Assembly (NCBI RefSeq): GCF_015712165.1
Contig: NZ_JADPZX010000001.1
Span: 2,728,001-2,792,000 of the forward strand
Length of the DNA stretch: 64,000 nucleotides
Reading direction: 5' to 3'
From: Streptomyces spinoverrucosus
GTDB taxonomy: Bacteria > Actinomycetota > Actinomycetes > Streptomycetales > Streptomycetaceae
Shown: positions 23,570 through 33,589 of the stretch, in pieces
Layout of the letters: each line of letters opens with the position of its first letter
Position numbering within the stretch: the first letter of the stretch is position 1
Program-made: the position numbers and the translations under genes
Notes under the pieces: generated by a model
What the model was told of the DNA's origin: nothing
What the model saw: only the letters and a program-made list of their open reading frames with translations
The model's database searches: none

Positions 23570-24022
23570 TGATCAGACCCGGTCTGTCACGTCCGGGACG
23601 TGTCCGTCGCGCCGGGCCGGGTCTTCACCGGGACCGGTTCGTCGTCGCCGGGATCGGTCCGTCGTTGCCGGGCCAGGTCCTCACCAGCACCGATTCGTCA
23701 TCACCGGGACCGGTCCGTCGTTGCCGGGATCGGTCCGTCGTTGCCGGGCCGGTCTTCACCGGGACCGGTTCGTCGTCGCGGGAACGGTCTGTCGTCGCCG
23801 GCACCCGTCTGTCGTCGCCGGGACCGGTCCGTCGTCGCCGGGCCAGGTCCTCACCAGCACCGATTCGTCATCACCGGGACCGGTCCGTCGTGCCAGGCCG
23901 GTCCTCACCGGCACCGATTCCTCGTCGCCGGGACCGGTCTGCCGTAACCGTAACCGGAACCGGCATCGGTGCGTAACCGGAACCGGCGTCGGTCCGTAAT
24001 CGGAACCGGCGTCGGTCGGGCG
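23570..24022. repeat. 21-bp tandem repeat region between nagB and doxX
   Basis: About 450 bp of imperfect copies of a roughly 21-bp unit (core GGGACCGGTCCGTCGTCGCC) with variants such as GGATCGGTCCGTCGTTGCC and a related CCAGGTCCTCACCAGCACC block. Toward the right it shifts to GTAACCGGAACCGGCGTCG copies. All six frames stay partly open because the unit is a multiple of three, but nothing looks like a protein. It separates two convergent genes. Confidence 0.85.
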
Positions 24023-24033
24023 CCGGTTGTGCC

Positions 24034-24591
24034 TCACAGGGCGAAGAGGACGACGAGTACACCTCCGAGTACGCCCAGGCCCAGTGCGACGAGGAACGGG
24101 ATCCACCCGCCGTCCCGCCACGGGAAGAAGGCGTCGAGCGAGAGGCGGCCGGGGCCCACGGCGGCGATGGCGAGCGCGCCGACGGCGAACAGCAAGGGAT
24201 GCGCGAACGACGGGGGCCCGGCAGGCCACAGGCTGTACTCGGGCGCCACCGCCATGGCGTTGATCATCACCCCGACCGTGGCGGCCGCGGCGAGCGGGGT
24301 GAGCAGCCCGACGGCCAGGCCCAGGCCACCGAGGACCTCGGAGGCTCCCGCCAGGCCGGCGAAGAAGACGCCCGGCTCGTACCCCTGCTGGGCGAATGCC
24401 TTCCCCGTGGCGTCCAGGCCCGGTCCGCCGAACATGCCGAACAGCTTCTGCGCGCCGTGACCCGCCAGGATCAGGCCCACCGCCAGCCGCAGAAGGAGTA
24501 CTCCCACGTCTGCGGCGCCCACCGGCCGCGGTGCCGGTCTTGTGCCGAGTGCCCCGGTGGAGAGGGGTGAGTGTTGAGTGGGGGGTGTCAT
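24034..24591 (-). CDS. DoxX-family membrane protein
   Basis: A 185-aa protein with four membrane helices. The DoxX signature is GVLLLRLAVGLILAGHGAQKLFGMFGG (residues about 31-57), and the second half is EVLGGLGLAVGLLTPLAAAATVG. The C-terminal helix, about residues 163-182, is all hydrophobic. DoxX proteins are linked with membrane redox or thiol-stress complexes in mycobacteria; no partner is present here. The ATG at 24591 sits nine bases after GGAGGTG, which makes it preferable to an upstream ATG at 24612. Confidence 0.87.
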   Translation of the reverse strand: MTPPTQHSPLSTGALGTRPAPRPVGAADVGVLLLRLAVGLILAGHGAQKLFGMFGGPGLDATGKAFAQQGYEPGVFFAGLAGASEVLGGLGLAVGLLTPLAAAATVGVMINAMAVAPEYSLWPAGPPSFAHPLLFAVGALAIAAVGPGRLSLDAFFPWRDGGWIPFLVALGLGVLGGVLVVLFAL

Positions 24592-24711
24592 CGCGGCATC
24601 ACCTCCGGGCACAGCCCTCGGTGCGGTCTCCCTTCCGATCCTCCTCTCCCTGGGAGGGAGCGTCCAATCCCTGGGAGGGGACGTCCAAAGGAGGGCCCGC
24701 GCCGCACCAGC

Positions 24712-26196
24712 TCACACCCCGGCGACGACCTCCGCCGCCGCCCGCCCGCACACCCGGGCCGCCCCGAATGTCGCGATGTGCAGCGCGCCCCGGGGGGCCG
24801 CCTGCGGAACGCCCATCTCGACCACGATCGTGTCCGGGCGTGCCCGGAGCAGCGTGTCGAGGGCCGCCGCCATCCACGGGTGCCGGTGTTCGTCGCGGAC
24901 GACCGCCACGATGCGGCGCTTCCCCGCCGCCGCCACGGCGGCGCTGCCCGCGTCCCCGGCCGTGAAGGTGCCGGAGTCCGTGCCGGGGAGGAGGACCGCC
25001 AGTTCCGCCGCGACGCCCCACGGGGTCTCGTCGCCGACGGCGATGTTGGCGACCGGCGTGAGGGCGGCGACGTAGGGCGCCTCGGTGAGCGGGGTGAAGG
25101 TGTCCCCCCGCGTCACCCGCAAGGCCCGCCGGGCCGCACGCAGGCCCACCTCGCTGTCGGCACCGCCCTGGCCGGCGGCCTTCGCCGAGGCCGTCCACGC
25201 CGCCAGCCGGCGGACCCGTTCCGCCGCGTCCGCCAGCCGCTCCTCGGCGAGTTCTCCGGCGCGCACCGCCGCCATGAGGGCGTCGCGCAGCCGCCGAACG
25301 GTCTCGTCGTCGGCCAGGCCGCCGCCCACGCAGATCGCGTCGGCGCCGGCCGCGACGGCGAGGACGCTGCCGCGTTCGATGCCGTACGTTCCCGCGATGG
25401 CCCGCATCTCCATGCCGTCGGTGACGATCAGGCCGTCGTAGCCGAGTTCGCCGCGCAGCAGTTCCGTGAGCACCCTGCCCGACAGCGTCGCCGGGCGGTC
25501 CGGGTCGAGGGCGGGGACGAGGATGTGGGCGCTCATCACCGCCCGTGTGCCCGCCGCTATCGCCGCGCGGAACGGGGCCAGTTCCCGGTCCGCGAGCACG
25601 GTCGGGTCGGCGTCGATGCGGGGCAGGGCGTGGTGGGAGTCGACGTTCGTGTCGCCGTGGCCGGGGAAGTGCTTGGCGCAGGCCGCCACCCCGGCCGACT
25701 GAAGGCCGGTGACGTAGGCGGCGGTGTGCCGGGCGACCAGCGCCGGGTCGGCGCCGAACGACCGCACGCCGATGACCGGGTTCCCCGGGTTGGAGTTCAC
25801 GTCCGCCGACGGGGCCCAGTTGAAGTTCACCCCGCACGCGGCGAGGCGGCGGCCCAGTTCGGCGGCCACCTCCCTCGTGAGCTCGACGTCGTCCACCGCG
25901 CCGAGGGCGTGGTTGCCGGGGAAGGAAGAGCCCGTGCGCACCTCCAGGCGTGTGACGTCACCGCCCTCCTCATCGATGGCGACCAGCACGTCGTCCCGTT
26001 CCGCGCGCAACTGGGCGGTCAGGGCGGTGAGTTGCTCGGGCGAGGAGATGTTGCGGCCGAACAGTCCGACCGAGGCGAGGCCCTCGCCGAGGCGGCGCAG
26101 CAGCCAGTCGGGGGCCGCGGTGCCGGTGAAGCCGGGCTGGAGGACCGTCAGCGCGTCACGTGTCAGTGTGTCGGTGCCGCTGGCGAATGTGGTCAT
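24712..26196 (-). CDS. dasD: GH3-family beta-N-acetylglucosaminidase
   Basis: A 494-aa glycoside hydrolase family 3 enzyme. The NagZ-like motif KHFPGHGDT with the following DSHHALP (residues about 170-185) holds the Asp-His acid/base pair, and the nucleophile is the Asp of IVTDGMEM (about 252-259). A C-terminal GH3 second domain is present. No signal peptide is seen, so it should act inside the cell on imported chitobiose or chito-oligomers, delivering GlcNAc. It is the last gene of the dasABCD operon, 8 bp after dasC. Confidence 0.92.
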   Translation of the reverse strand: MTTFASGTDTLTRDALTVLQPGFTGTAAPDWLLRRLGEGLASVGLFGRNISSPEQLTALTAQLRAERDDVLVAIDEEGGDVTRLEVRTGSSFPGNHALGAVDDVELTREVAAELGRRLAACGVNFNWAPSADVNSNPGNPVIGVRSFGADPALVARHTAAYVTGLQSAGVAACAKHFPGHGDTNVDSHHALPRIDADPTVLADRELAPFRAAIAAGTRAVMSAHILVPALDPDRPATLSGRVLTELLRGELGYDGLIVTDGMEMRAIAGTYGIERGSVLAVAAGADAICVGGGLADDETVRRLRDALMAAVRAGELAEERLADAAERVRRLAAWTASAKAAGQGGADSEVGLRAARRALRVTRGDTFTPLTEAPYVAALTPVANIAVGDETPWGVAAELAVLLPGTDSGTFTAGDAGSAAVAAAGKRRIVAVVRDEHRHPWMAAALDTLLRARPDTIVVEMGVPQAAPRGALHIATFGAARVCGRAAAEVVAGV

Positions 26197-26204
26197 CGAG
26201 GGTG

Positions 26205-27035
26205 TTATCCCTTCACCGCGCCGGCGGTCAGACCACTGACGGCCCTGCGCTGCAGGAAGACGAAGAGGATGAGGATCGGGATCGCGAACAGCGAGGACGC
26301 CGCCATGGTCGCGCCCCAGTCGTTGCCGAAGACGCTCTGGAAGCTGGTCAGCCACAGTGGCAGCGTCTGGGACTCGATGTCCTTGTTCAGTACCAGGACG
26401 AGGGGCAACTCGTTCCAGGCGGTGATGAAGCCGAACATCGAGGTCGCCATCAGGCCGGGCGCGAGCAGCGGCAGGATGACCCGGCGGAAGGCCTGGGCGC
26501 GGGTGCAGCCGTCGACCATCGCGGCCTCCTCCAGCTCCCTCGGCACGGCGGCGACGAAGCCGCGCAGCGTCAGGATGGTGAAGGGCAGGATCATCATCAT
26601 GTAGAAGGCCGTCAGCGGCACGAGGCTGTTCAGCATCGAGGCGTCGCGCACGATCATGTACATCGCGATGATCATGACTTCCCAGGGCGCCATCTGGGCG
26701 ACCATGAAGCCGACGACGAAGCCGCGCCGCCCCTTGAACCGCATCCGCGCCAGGGCGAAGGCGCCGGCCAGCGCGATGATCAGCGAGAAGACGACGGCGA
26801 GGACGGTGACGGTCAGCGAGTTGGTGACGAACGTCCAGAAGTGGTCGGCGTCGGTCGCTGTCCGGAAGTGCTTGAGGGTGACGTCGGTCGGGAACCAGAC
26901 CGGGTTCTCCGAGATGATGTCGCCGGTCGGTTTGAAGGCCGTGGCGAACATCCAGTACACGGGGAAGACGAAGCCGACGAACAGGACGACGGCCGTGATG
27001 TTCGGCCACAGGCGGCCGAAGAGCGAGCGCTTCAC
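26205..27035 (-). CDS. dasC: N,N'-diacetylchitobiose ABC transporter permease
   Basis: A 276-aa permease of the MalG/CUT1 type with six membrane helices. The EAA loop ELEEAAMVDGCTRAQAFRRVILPLLAPG is at about residues 180-207, where the ATPase docks. It starts with GTG at 27035, overlapping the dasB stop by 4 bp. No ATPase gene is in the operon; DasABC uses the shared MsiK ATPase encoded elsewhere. Confidence 0.95.
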   Translation of the reverse strand: MKRSLFGRLWPNITAVVLFVGFVFPVYWMFATAFKPTGDIISENPVWFPTDVTLKHFRTATDADHFWTFVTNSLTVTVLAVVFSLIIALAGAFALARMRFKGRRGFVVGFMVAQMAPWEVMIIAMYMIVRDASMLNSLVPLTAFYMMMILPFTILTLRGFVAAVPRELEEAAMVDGCTRAQAFRRVILPLLAPGLMATSMFGFITAWNELPLVLVLNKDIESQTLPLWLTSFQSVFGNDWGATMAASSLFAIPILILFVFLQRRAVSGLTAGAVKG

Positions 27036-28018
27036 AGCTCGTCCTCCTCTTGCTTGAGCACGATCCTGAGGTAGTAGGCCGTCAGCCCGAGCAGGATCAG
27101 GATGGTCAGGACGGCGATCGCGGCGCCCATGCCGTAGTGCTGGTTGCCGACGCCCTCGACGTAGGCGTAGACGGGCAGGATCTCGGTGAGCCGGTCCGGG
27201 CCGCCGCCGTTGATGGTGAAGACCTGCACGAACGCCTTGAAGACCCAGATGATCTCCAGGAACGTCGTCGCGTAGAGGAACGGCCGCAGGAACGGCAGGG
27301 TGACCGTCGTGAAGCTGCGCCAGGCGCCGGCTCCGTCGAGGGCCGCGGCCTCGTACAGCTCGTTCGGGATGGTGGTGGTCGCCGCGTAGAGGTTGAGCGC
27401 GACGAACGGGATCGACATCCACACGATGAGCAGGATGACGACGAAGAACGTCGACATCTGGCTGCTGGTCCAGCTGTAGTCGGCCATGGAGTGCCAGCCG
27501 AGCTTGTCCAGCACCCAGTTGACGACGCCGAAGCGCTGGGCGAAGAGCCACTGGTAGACGGTGCTCGCCGCGACCACGGGCATGGCCCAGGCCAGCACCA
27601 GGCCGATCATCAGCGTCACCCGCATCCGCCGGCCGAGGCGGGCGAGGAGCAGGCCGACCAGCGTGCCCAGGACCATGATCAGGGCGACGTTGACCGCCGT
27701 GAACAGGATCGAGCGCAGGGTGACCCGCCAGAAGTCCTCGCCGGTGAGGACCTTCTTGTAGTTGTCGACGCCGTTCCACTCGGTGACGTGCTGGATCAGC
27801 TGCGCCATGTTGAGGTTCTGGAAGGACAGCAGTACGTCCTTCAGCAGCGGCCAGCCGAGCAGCAGCACGGTGGCCGCGCAGGCCGGCAGCAGCAACAGGT
27901 ACGGGACGGCCGCCCCGAGGCGTCCCGCGGCGCGTGGCCCGGACCCGCCGGACCCCGAGGCGCCGGTTTTGAGCACCTCCACCGAACCGGAGGGCGGCCG
28001 TTCGGTCTGCACGGTCAT
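27032..28018 (-). CDS. dasB: N,N'-diacetylchitobiose ABC transporter permease
   Basis: A 328-aa permease of the MalF/CUT1 type. A cytosolic, Gly/Ser-rich N-terminus of about 35 residues precedes six membrane helices. The EAA loop is ELYEAAALDGAGAWRSFTTVTLPFLRP (about 215-241). It forms the membrane channel with DasC. It begins 74 bp after dasA and overlaps dasC by 4 bp. Confidence 0.95.
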   Translation of the reverse strand: MTVQTERPPSGSVEVLKTGASGSGGSGPRAAGRLGAAVPYLLLLPACAATVLLLGWPLLKDVLLSFQNLNMAQLIQHVTEWNGVDNYKKVLTGEDFWRVTLRSILFTAVNVALIMVLGTLVGLLLARLGRRMRVTLMIGLVLAWAMPVVAASTVYQWLFAQRFGVVNWVLDKLGWHSMADYSWTSSQMSTFFVVILLIVWMSIPFVALNLYAATTTIPNELYEAAALDGAGAWRSFTTVTLPFLRPFLYATTFLEIIWVFKAFVQVFTINGGGPDRLTEILPVYAYVEGVGNQHYGMGAAIAVLTILILLGLTAYYLRIVLKQEEDEL

Positions 28019-28092
28019 GCTCGCGATCTCTCTCTCGACCTACGTGAAGCACGGGGGTGGGAACCGGGCGACGGCTCCCACCCCCGATGCGC

Positions 28093-29376
28093 TCAGCTCT
28101 CCTGCGACAGCCGCTTGTTGAACTCGTCCTCGACCTGCTGGGCGGCCTCGGCCGGGGACTTGCCGTTCAGCACGGCGGTCATGTAGGTCTTGATCGGGTT
28201 GGGCGCGTTCTCGACCGCGGCCCACTCCGGGATCAGCGGCGTGGTGCCACCGCCCGCGGCGGCCGGCGCCATGGCCTCGGCGGCCAGGTTGCCCTTGACG
28301 TTGCTCTGCAGCGACTCCTTGTTCGGGATGACGCCGTTGAGCTTGGCCAGCTGCCCCTCGTACTCGTCGCTGAGGGCGATCTTCAGGAACTCCTTGGCCA
28401 GCTCCTGCTTCTGGCTGCCCGCGGCGACCGCGAGGTTGGAGCCGCCGAGGAAGACACCCTCGGGCTTGTCGGCCGCGGCGCCCGGGATGGTGAAGTAGCC
28501 GATCTCCTTCTCGATCTTCGGGTTGGCCTCGATCGCGATCCCGGCCTCCCAGCCCATGCCGATGAACGCGCCGACGTTGCCCTTGCCGAAGACCTCACCC
28601 TGCTGCGGGGTGGCCTCGTCCTTGTCCTTGGGCGCCTTGGACAGGGCCTGGAACTTCTTGTACGTCTCCATGGCGGCGGCGACCTTCGGGTCGGCGAGGT
28701 TGGAGACGTACTTGTCGCCGTCCTTCTTGACCAGTTCGCCGCCCTCGCCGACCACCAGGCCGACGAAGTGGTACCAGTTCTGGCCGGGCAGGTAGATCGG
28801 CTCGGCGTCGGTCTTCTCGCCGATCGTCTTCAGGGCGTCGTAGAACTCGTCGCGGGTCTTGGGCGTCTCGTTGATGCCGGCGTCGGCCCAGACCTTCTTG
28901 TTGTAGATGACGACACGGTTGGCGAAGTACCAGGGCGCCGCGTACTGCTTGCCCTCGAACACCGAGGAGTTGTTCAGCGACTCGGTCCAGTCGGCGCCGA
29001 TCTCGGACTTGAGGTCGGCCAGGTCGGCGAGGCCGCCGGTCTTGGCGTAGGCCGGGGTCTGGGTGTTGCCGATCTCGAAGACGTCCGGCGGGTTCTCCTC
29101 GGACAGGGCGGTGGTCAGCTTCTGCTGGATGCCGTTCCACTGCTGGATCTCGAACTTGACCTTCGCCTTGGTCTTCTTCTCGAAGGCGGCGGTGACGTCC
29201 TTCTGCCACTGGTCCGGCGAGGAGCCGTCCATCACCCACACGGTGAGCGTCTGGCCCGCGTAGCCGTCCGCCCCGGCCTTGCCCTCGTCGCCACCGTCGC
29301 CGTTGTCGCCCCCGCACGCCGCAATGGAGACCATCATCGCCGCGACACCGATCGCGGATATCAGCTTGCGCTTCAC
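28093..29376 (-). CDS. dasA: chitobiose-binding lipoprotein of the Das transporter
   Basis: Extracellular solute-binding lipoprotein, 427 aa, CUT1 family. The signal peptide MKRKLISAIGVAAMMVSIAACGG has the lipobox IAAC with the lipidated cysteine near residue 21. The mature protein begins with a GDNGDGGDEGK linker, then the binding fold (LTVWVMDGSSPDQWQKDVTAAF, APWYFANRVVIYNKKVW, GMGWEAGIAIEANP). It captures N,N'-diacetylchitobiose. The GTG at 29376 is preceded by GGAGGAGGG. Two dre sites lie upstream. Loss of dasA is known to affect development in S. coelicolor. Confidence 0.95.
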   Translation of the reverse strand: MKRKLISAIGVAAMMVSIAACGGDNGDGGDEGKAGADGYAGQTLTVWVMDGSSPDQWQKDVTAAFEKKTKAKVKFEIQQWNGIQQKLTTALSEENPPDVFEIGNTQTPAYAKTGGLADLADLKSEIGADWTESLNNSSVFEGKQYAAPWYFANRVVIYNKKVWADAGINETPKTRDEFYDALKTIGEKTDAEPIYLPGQNWYHFVGLVVGEGGELVKKDGDKYVSNLADPKVAAAMETYKKFQALSKAPKDKDEATPQQGEVFGKGNVGAFIGMGWEAGIAIEANPKIEKEIGYFTIPGAAADKPEGVFLGGSNLAVAAGSQKQELAKEFLKIALSDEYEGQLAKLNGVIPNKESLQSNVKGNLAAEAMAPAAAGGGTTPLIPEWAAVENAPNPIKTYMTAVLNGKSPAEAAQQVEDEFNKRLSQES

Positions 29377-29455
29377 GCCACCCTCCTCAGGGATGCCACA
29401 AACCCCCCTCGTCCCCGCGGTGACTGCGTACCGCCCTGGGGCCGGGACCTGGACC

Positions 29456-29471
29456 AATGGTGTAGACCAGT
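29456..29471. promoter_or_regulatory. DasR operator (dre) of dasA, site 1
   Basis: AATGGTGTAGACCAGT fits the dre consensus with few mismatches and lies 80 bp upstream of dasA. Confidence 0.82.
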
Positions 29472-29479
29472 ACGGGGAG

Positions 29480-29495
29480 CTTGGCCCAGACCATA
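29480..29495. promoter_or_regulatory. DasR operator (dre) of dasA, weaker site 2
   Basis: CTTGGCCCAGACCATA is a degenerate dre with one intact AGACCA half, centred 24 bp from site 1. Confidence 0.55.
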
Positions 29496-29564
29496 GGGCG
29501 TGTCAAGGGTCTCGAGTACGCCCCGACCAGCCGTTATGGGACCTACATATGCAGGAACCTTTAA

Positions 29565-30806
<1,242 letters not shown>

Positions 30807-30912
30807 CCGTCGCGCTGTAGCGCCCGAGACGTAACCGCACCCGTGGTGTAGCGCGGGTCACATCACCCGTCTTACCGTCGTCCCCTCATCGCATACGACG
30901 GGAGGACGACCC

Positions 30913-33054
30913 GTGCGCACAGCGAACGCCCGAACCATCGTCATCTGGACCCTCGTCGCCCTCGTCGGCGCCGCCGGCTGGGTCGTGCTCGCGCTGTCGC
31001 GCGGGGAGGAGGTCTCGGCCGCCTGGATGGTCGCGGCCGCCCTCGGCTCGTACGCGATCGCCTATCGCTTCTACGCCAAGTTCATCGCGTACAAGGTCCT
31101 CAAGGCCGACAAGACCCGCGCCACCCCGGCCGAGCGCCTGAACAACGGCATCGACTTCCACCCCACCGACCGCCGTGTCCTGCTCGGCCACCACTTCGCG
31201 GCGATCGCCGGCGCAGGACCGCTGGTCGGCCCCGTGCTCGCCGCCCAGATGGGCTATCTGCCCGGCACTATCTGGATCATCGCCGGCGTGATCTTCGCGG
31301 GCGCCGTGCAGGACATGGTGGTGCTGTTCTTCTCGACCCGCCGGGACGGCCGCTCGCTCGGCCAGATGGCCCGGGAGGAGATCGGCCCGTTCGGCGGCGC
31401 CGCCGCGCTGCTCGCCGCGTTCGCCATCATGATCATCCTGCTCGGCGTGCTGGCCCTGGTCATCGTCAACGCCCTCGCGGAGTCCCCCTGGGGCACCTTC
31501 TCCATCGCGATGACCGTCCCGATCGCCCTGCTGATGGGCTTCTACCTGCGCGTTCTGAGGCCGGGCCGGGTCGCCGAGGTGTCGTTCATCGGCGTCGGCC
31601 TGCTGCTGCTCGCGCTGATCGCGGGCCGCTGGGTCGCCGAGTCGTCCTGGGCCGAGGCCTTCACCCTCGCCCCGTCGACGCTGGTCATCTGGCTGGTGGC
31701 GTACGGCTTCATCGCGTCGATCCTGCCGGTGTGGATGCTGCTCGCGCCCCGCGACTACCTCTCCACCTTCATGAAGATCGGCACCATCCTGCTGCTCGCC
31801 CTCGGTGTCGTCATCACGCTGCCGACGCTGAGGATGGACGCGGTCACCGACTTCGCCTCGCGCGGCGACGGCCCGGTCTTCGCGGGCTCGCTCTTCCCCT
31901 TCGTCTTCATCACCATCGCCTGCGGTGCCCTGTCCGGCTTCCACTCGCTCATCTCGTCCGGCACGACACCGAAGATGATCCAGAAGGAGACGCAGGTCCG
32001 GATGATCGGCTACGGCTCCATGCTGATGGAGTCGTCCGTCGCGGTGATGGCGCTGATCGCGGCCAGCATCATCGACCCCGGCCTGTACTTCGCGATGAAC
32101 GCGCCCGCCGGTGTCATCGGCACGACCGTGGAGAACGCCTCGCAGGTGGTGAGCGGCTGGGGCTACCAGATCTCCCCGGCGGACCTCGCCGCCGCGGCCG
32201 CGAGCGTCGAGGAGTCGACGTTGCTGTCCCGCACCGGCGGCGCGCCCACGCTCGCGGTAGGCGTCTCGGAGATCTTCTCCACTGTCACGGGCGACGGCCT
32301 CAAGGCGTTCTGGTACCACTTCGCGATCATGTTCGAGGCGCTGTTCATCCTGACCGCGCTGGACGCCGGCACGCGCGTGGGCCGGTTCATGCTCCAGGAC
32401 ACCCTCGGCAACGTCTACAAGCCCTTCAAGAACGTCAGCTGGAAGCCCGGCCTGATCATCACCAGCGCGATCGTCTGCGGTATGTGGGGCTACTTCCTCT
32501 GGGTCGGCGTCCACGAGCCCCTCGGCGGCATCAACCAGCTGTTCCCGGTCTTCGGCATCTCCAACCAGCTGCTGGCCGCCGTGGCACTGGCGGTGTGCAC
32601 CACGCTCCTGATCAAGTCCGGCCGTCTCAAGTGGGCCTGGATCACCGGAGTCCCGCTCGTCTGGGACGCGGTCGTGACCCTGACCGCGAGCTGGCAGAAG
32701 GTCTTCTCCAGCGACCCCAAGGTCGGCTTCTTCAAGCAGCGCCAGGTGTTCCAGGACGCCATCGACCGGGGCGAGGTCCTGGCGCCGGCCAAGTCCATGG
32801 AGGACATGCACACCGTCGTCACCAACTCCACGGTGGACGGCGTCCTGACCGCCGTCCTCGCCCTGCTGATCGTCGTCGTGATCGTGGACGCGGCCCGGAT
32901 CTGCGTCCGGCACCTGCGCCGGCCCGCGCTCACCACGAGCAGCGAGGCGCCGTACGTCGAGTCGAAGCTGGTGGCACCGGCCGGCCTGTTCGCCACGCGG
33001 GAGGAGAAGGAGGAGCGCCGTGCGACCGTCAGCACTGCTGCGCCGGGTGACTAG
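30913..33054 (+). CDS. cstA: CstA-family carbon-starvation transporter
   Basis: A 713-aa integral membrane protein with about 16 helices. CstA/BtsT proteins import pyruvate or peptides. Family landmarks are YRFYAKFIAYKVL, HFAAIAGAGPLVGPVLAAQMGYLPG, FSTRRDGRSLGQMAREEIG and FHSLISSGTTPKM. The GTG at 30913 is preceded by GGGAGGACGA. The 3' end overlaps ybdD by 35 bp, as is usual for cstA-ybdD pairs. Confidence 0.95.
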   Translation: MRTANARTIVIWTLVALVGAAGWVVLALSRGEEVSAAWMVAAALGSYAIAYRFYAKFIAYKVLKADKTRATPAERLNNGIDFHPTDRRVLLGHHFAAIAGAGPLVGPVLAAQMGYLPGTIWIIAGVIFAGAVQDMVVLFFSTRRDGRSLGQMAREEIGPFGGAAALLAAFAIMIILLGVLALVIVNALAESPWGTFSIAMTVPIALLMGFYLRVLRPGRVAEVSFIGVGLLLLALIAGRWVAESSWAEAFTLAPSTLVIWLVAYGFIASILPVWMLLAPRDYLSTFMKIGTILLLALGVVITLPTLRMDAVTDFASRGDGPVFAGSLFPFVFITIACGALSGFHSLISSGTTPKMIQKETQVRMIGYGSMLMESSVAVMALIAASIIDPGLYFAMNAPAGVIGTTVENASQVVSGWGYQISPADLAAAAASVEESTLLSRTGGAPTLAVGVSEIFSTVTGDGLKAFWYHFAIMFEALFILTALDAGTRVGRFMLQDTLGNVYKPFKNVSWKPGLIITSAIVCGMWGYFLWVGVHEPLGGINQLFPVFGISNQLLAAVALAVCTTLLIKSGRLKWAWITGVPLVWDAVVTLTASWQKVFSSDPKVGFFKQRQVFQDAIDRGEVLAPAKSMEDMHTVVTNSTVDGVLTAVLALLIVVVIVDAARICVRHLRRPALTTSSEAPYVESKLVAPAGLFATREEKEERRATVSTAAPGD

Positions 33055-33226
33055 CGGGGTGCGCTGGTACGTCCGTGAGCTGACCGACGAGTCGGCTTAC
33101 GGCCGCTATGTCGCGCATCTCCGCAAGGACCACCCGGAGGCGGAGGTACCGTCCCGGCGGGAGTTCGAGCGGATGCGGACAGACCGGCAGGAAAGGGACC
33201 CCCGGCAGGGCTTCCGCTGCTGCTGA
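33020..33226 (+). CDS. YbdD/YjiX-family small protein
   Basis: A 68-aa CstA companion. The conserved core is VRWYVRELTDESAYGRYVAHLRKDHPEAEVPSRREF, and the protein ends in FRCC, the hallmark of the family. YbdD-type proteins are needed for CstA-type transport in enterobacteria. AAGGAGGAG precedes the GTG at 33020, which lies inside the end of cstA. Confidence 0.9.
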   Translation: MRPSALLRRVTSGVRWYVRELTDESAYGRYVAHLRKDHPEAEVPSRREFERMRTDRQERDPRQGFRCC

Positions 33227-33325
33227 GGTACCGGTATGTGAACAAGGGCTTCCGGTGGCGGTACACCGTGACCTAGATTGCCTGCGCGTTACACCAGGTG
33301 ATCAGCGAGGGGACGGAGCCGTCCG

Positions 33326-33589
33326 ATGTCAGATGCCCCAGATGTGAACAGAGGGCCGGTGGTGACGCCTGTGCGCGTCATCATCGCCCTCTGCCTGATA
33401 GCACCGTTCGTGTCCATGCTCTGGGTGAGCTCGTACGCGAAGACGGAGCCCACTTTCATCGGCATTCCGTTCTTCTACTGGTACCAGATGGCCTGGGTCG
33501 TGATCTCCACGGCGCTCACCATGATCGCGTACCAGCTGTGGCAGCGTGACCAGCGCGCCCGCAAGGCTCAGGGGGGTGCCGGAGCATGA
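33326..33589 (+). CDS. DUF3311 small membrane protein (MctB-like symporter accessory)
   Basis: An 87-aa protein with two membrane helices, at about residues 15-35 and 49-68 (PTFIGIPFFYWYQMAWVVISTALTMIAYQLW). DUF3311 proteins accompany sodium:solute symporters and probably assist their assembly or function. Its ATG at 33326 follows AGGGGACGGAG. It overlaps the symporter start by 4 bp. Confidence 0.9.
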   Translation: MSDAPDVNRGPVVTPVRVIIALCLIAPFVSMLWVSSYAKTEPTFIGIPFFYWYQMAWVVISTALTMIAYQLWQRDQRARKAQGGAGA

